This document shows positions 6,261-6,992 of a stretch of 6,992 nt of DNA, piece by piece. The notes beneath the pieces are model-generated. The model searched no databases. It saw only the letters and a program-made list of their open reading frames with translations, and was not told the DNA's origin. Source of the DNA: Lentisphaerota bacterium. Lineage in GTDB: Bacteria > Verrucomicrobiota > Kiritimatiellia > RFP12 > UBA3636. Where the stretch lies: positions 1 through 6,992 of the forward strand of contig JAAZFF010000317.1 in assembly GCA_012511845.1 (NCBI GenBank), given 5' to 3'. The position numbers were made by a program, and so were the translations under genes. How positions within the stretch are numbered: the first letter of the stretch is position 1; each line of letters opens with the position of its first letter.

Positions 6261-6396
6261 TGAGCAGCCGGTCACAAACAGGAAGGTCCGTGCTAAAGTC
6301 TGCGTCGCCCAAGTACTATTCACTGCCCTTTAACCACTACACACTTTTTTCCCTACTGCCACTCATTTCCTCAGCGTGATTAAACTGAAAAGCAAT

Positions 6397-6426
6397 TTGA
6401 CTGACAATTATCTAATAGTGTATATT
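6397..6426 (+). promoter_or_regulatory. Sigma70-like promoter of the HAD-family gene
   Basis: TTGACT (6397-6402) and TATATT (6421-6426) are separated by 18 nt, each one base from consensus. Transcription would begin near 6433, giving a leader of about 58 nt before the ATG at 6491. The arrangement is the same as that of the hydrolase promoter. Confidence 0.6.
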
Positions 6427-6444
6427 GGAGTCGTTTTGTTAAAA

Positions 6445-6467
6445 GTCTACGGCTTTATGCTGTAGAC
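6445..6467 (+). promoter_or_regulatory. Hairpin in the leader of the HAD-family gene
   Basis: GTCTACGGC (6445-6453) and GCTGTAGAC (6459-6467) pair over 9 bp with one G-U, closing a 5-nt loop TTTAT. It ends 9 nt before the GGAG ribosome-binding site (6477-6480), and only ACAACTTTT follows, so termination would be weak. It may protect the 5' end of the mRNA or tune translation; this is inference. Confidence 0.5.
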
Positions 6468-6490
6468 ACAACTTTTGGAGTTTAAATAAG

Positions 6491-6992
6491 ATGTCAGACG
6501 ATTTTACAATTGATTTTTCCGGTAAGAAGAAACACCGGTGCGCTTTAGTTATTGATTTTGATCATACATTATATGATGGAGTTTCCTTTTTGGCAAAGAT
6601 CGCGAAAGACATCAGTGACGAACGCGGCGTTTCTTATAACATACCCTTTTTTGCAAAAAAGTTTTTAAGAGCGCGTTTTTCCTCAGCACTTTCAAATATT
6701 GTGAAAAATGATTCAACCGAGAAAACGGAAGATCTTGTAGAAGATATTTTTGCCCAATTCGACAAGGCACTGAAAAGTGCTGAACCGAATCCTGTAGTTT
6801 TGGAAATCTGCAAAACCACACTGGAAAATGAAGGACAAGCAGTCTTTATTTCCTCCCGCCCGCAGGAGCTGCTGGAAGAAAAAATCGAAGCATTTGGACT
6901 CGAAGGAGCTGAGATTTACCGGCTTGAGCGGCAAGAGCGCTTTGCGGAGTTCCCAAGAGATTCATGGGCGCGCGCAGCACGACAGTTAAAAC
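6491..6992 (+). CDS. HAD-superfamily hydrolase (phosphatase-like), 3' end outside window
   Basis: This begins at ATG 6491, with GGAG 10 nt upstream, and stays open to the right edge (167 codons seen). Residues 21-26 read IDFDHT, the HAD motif I DxDxT with D22 as expected nucleophile and D24 as general acid/base. Residues 118-124 read VFISSRP, matching motif II (Ser/Thr at the end of a hydrophobic strand). The stretch 30-112 between them is largely helical and charged and would be a C1-type cap. HAD proteins mostly hydrolyse phosphate esters with Mg2+ in the cytoplasm. Motif III (Lys) and motif IV (acidic pair) would lie near or beyond the edge. There is no signal peptide. A promoter and a leader hairpin precede it, so it is probably transcribed independently of the hydrolase. 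The substrate cannot be predicted; phosphoserine- or phosphoglycolate-phosphatase-like relatives are possible. Confidence 0.8.
   Translation, partial: MSDDFTIDFSGKKKHRCALVIDFDHTLYDGVSFLAKIAKDISDERGVSYNIPFFAKKFLRARFSSALSNIVKNDSTEKTEDLVEDIFAQFDKALKSAEPNPVVLEICKTTLENEGQAVFISSRPQELLEEKIEAFGLEGAEIYRLERQERFAEFPRDSWARAARQLK

Larger units (their letters stand above)
5534..6490. other. Repeat-rich intergenic region, no gene
   Basis: Some 950 bp separate the hydrolase gene from the HAD-like gene. The first part holds a GC hairpin without T-run (CCCGG 5542-5546, CCGGG 5551-5555) and several GTACAC motifs. Then follow a CACTG-like degenerate stretch (5705-5730), CACGAAAAG repeats, a GGTTGC/GCAACC hairpin (5889-5903), a 7-bp repeat, the 51-bp array, and finally the promoter and leader of the next gene. 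Open frames here have no recognisable protein content and arise in several frames at once over the array. Confidence 0.7.

Noticed and set aside
5775..6263. Plus-strand open frame of 162 codons with GGHRPTFVRLAGQ repeats
   Set aside because: It starts at a TTG with no supporting upstream signal, crosses several noncoding repeats, and its length comes from the 51-bp array being a multiple of three; other frames are open there too.
5931..6323. Minus-strand open frame of 130 codons over the same array, plus plus-strand frames at 6074-6379 and 6106-6333
   Set aside because: Same cause as above; no family, no start signals, composition fixed by the repeat.

Overview
The window looks like a bacterial chromosome segment from the PVC superphylum, most like Lentisphaerota or Kiritimatiellota. 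This is inferred from three things: the S9 C-terminal tail (PGQPGARRRFQFSKR rather than the proteobacterial KKxGxxxAR type), a very large secreted multidomain glycoside hydrolase, and repeat-littered intergenic DNA. None of this was tested by a search.

Layout. Positions 1-1326 are read on the minus strand: rplM (L13), then rpsI (S9), a strong intrinsic terminator, and the N-terminal part of an RhlB-type DEAD-box RNA helicase that runs off the left edge. Positions 1327-1765 are a divergent control region with a candidate rplM promoter on the minus strand and a good sigma70-like promoter on the plus strand. Positions 1778-5533 (plus) hold one long reading frame for an exported glycoside hydrolase of about 1250 residues: signal peptide, N-terminal beta domains, a GH-A-like TIM barrel, further beta domains, a CBM4/9-like module and a C-terminal CBM9-like module. 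Positions 5534-6490 have no gene and are a patchwork of short repeats, including a 51-bp tandem array. Positions 6491-6992 (plus) begin a HAD-superfamily phosphatase-like gene cut by the right edge, with its own promoter and a leader hairpin.

The most notable point is that two genes carry an in-frame stop codon with coding continuing in the same frame. One is TAA in the helicase (61-63), just upstream of the conserved helicase core. The other is TAG in the hydrolase (3143-3145), upstream of both predicted catalytic glutamates. TAA is clearly a normal stop here, because rpsI and rplM end with it at the expected place. General TAA recoding is therefore excluded. The interruptions are best read as nonsense mutations, sequence errors, or (for the TAG only) possible suppression. 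No complete new defence or mobile system is visible.
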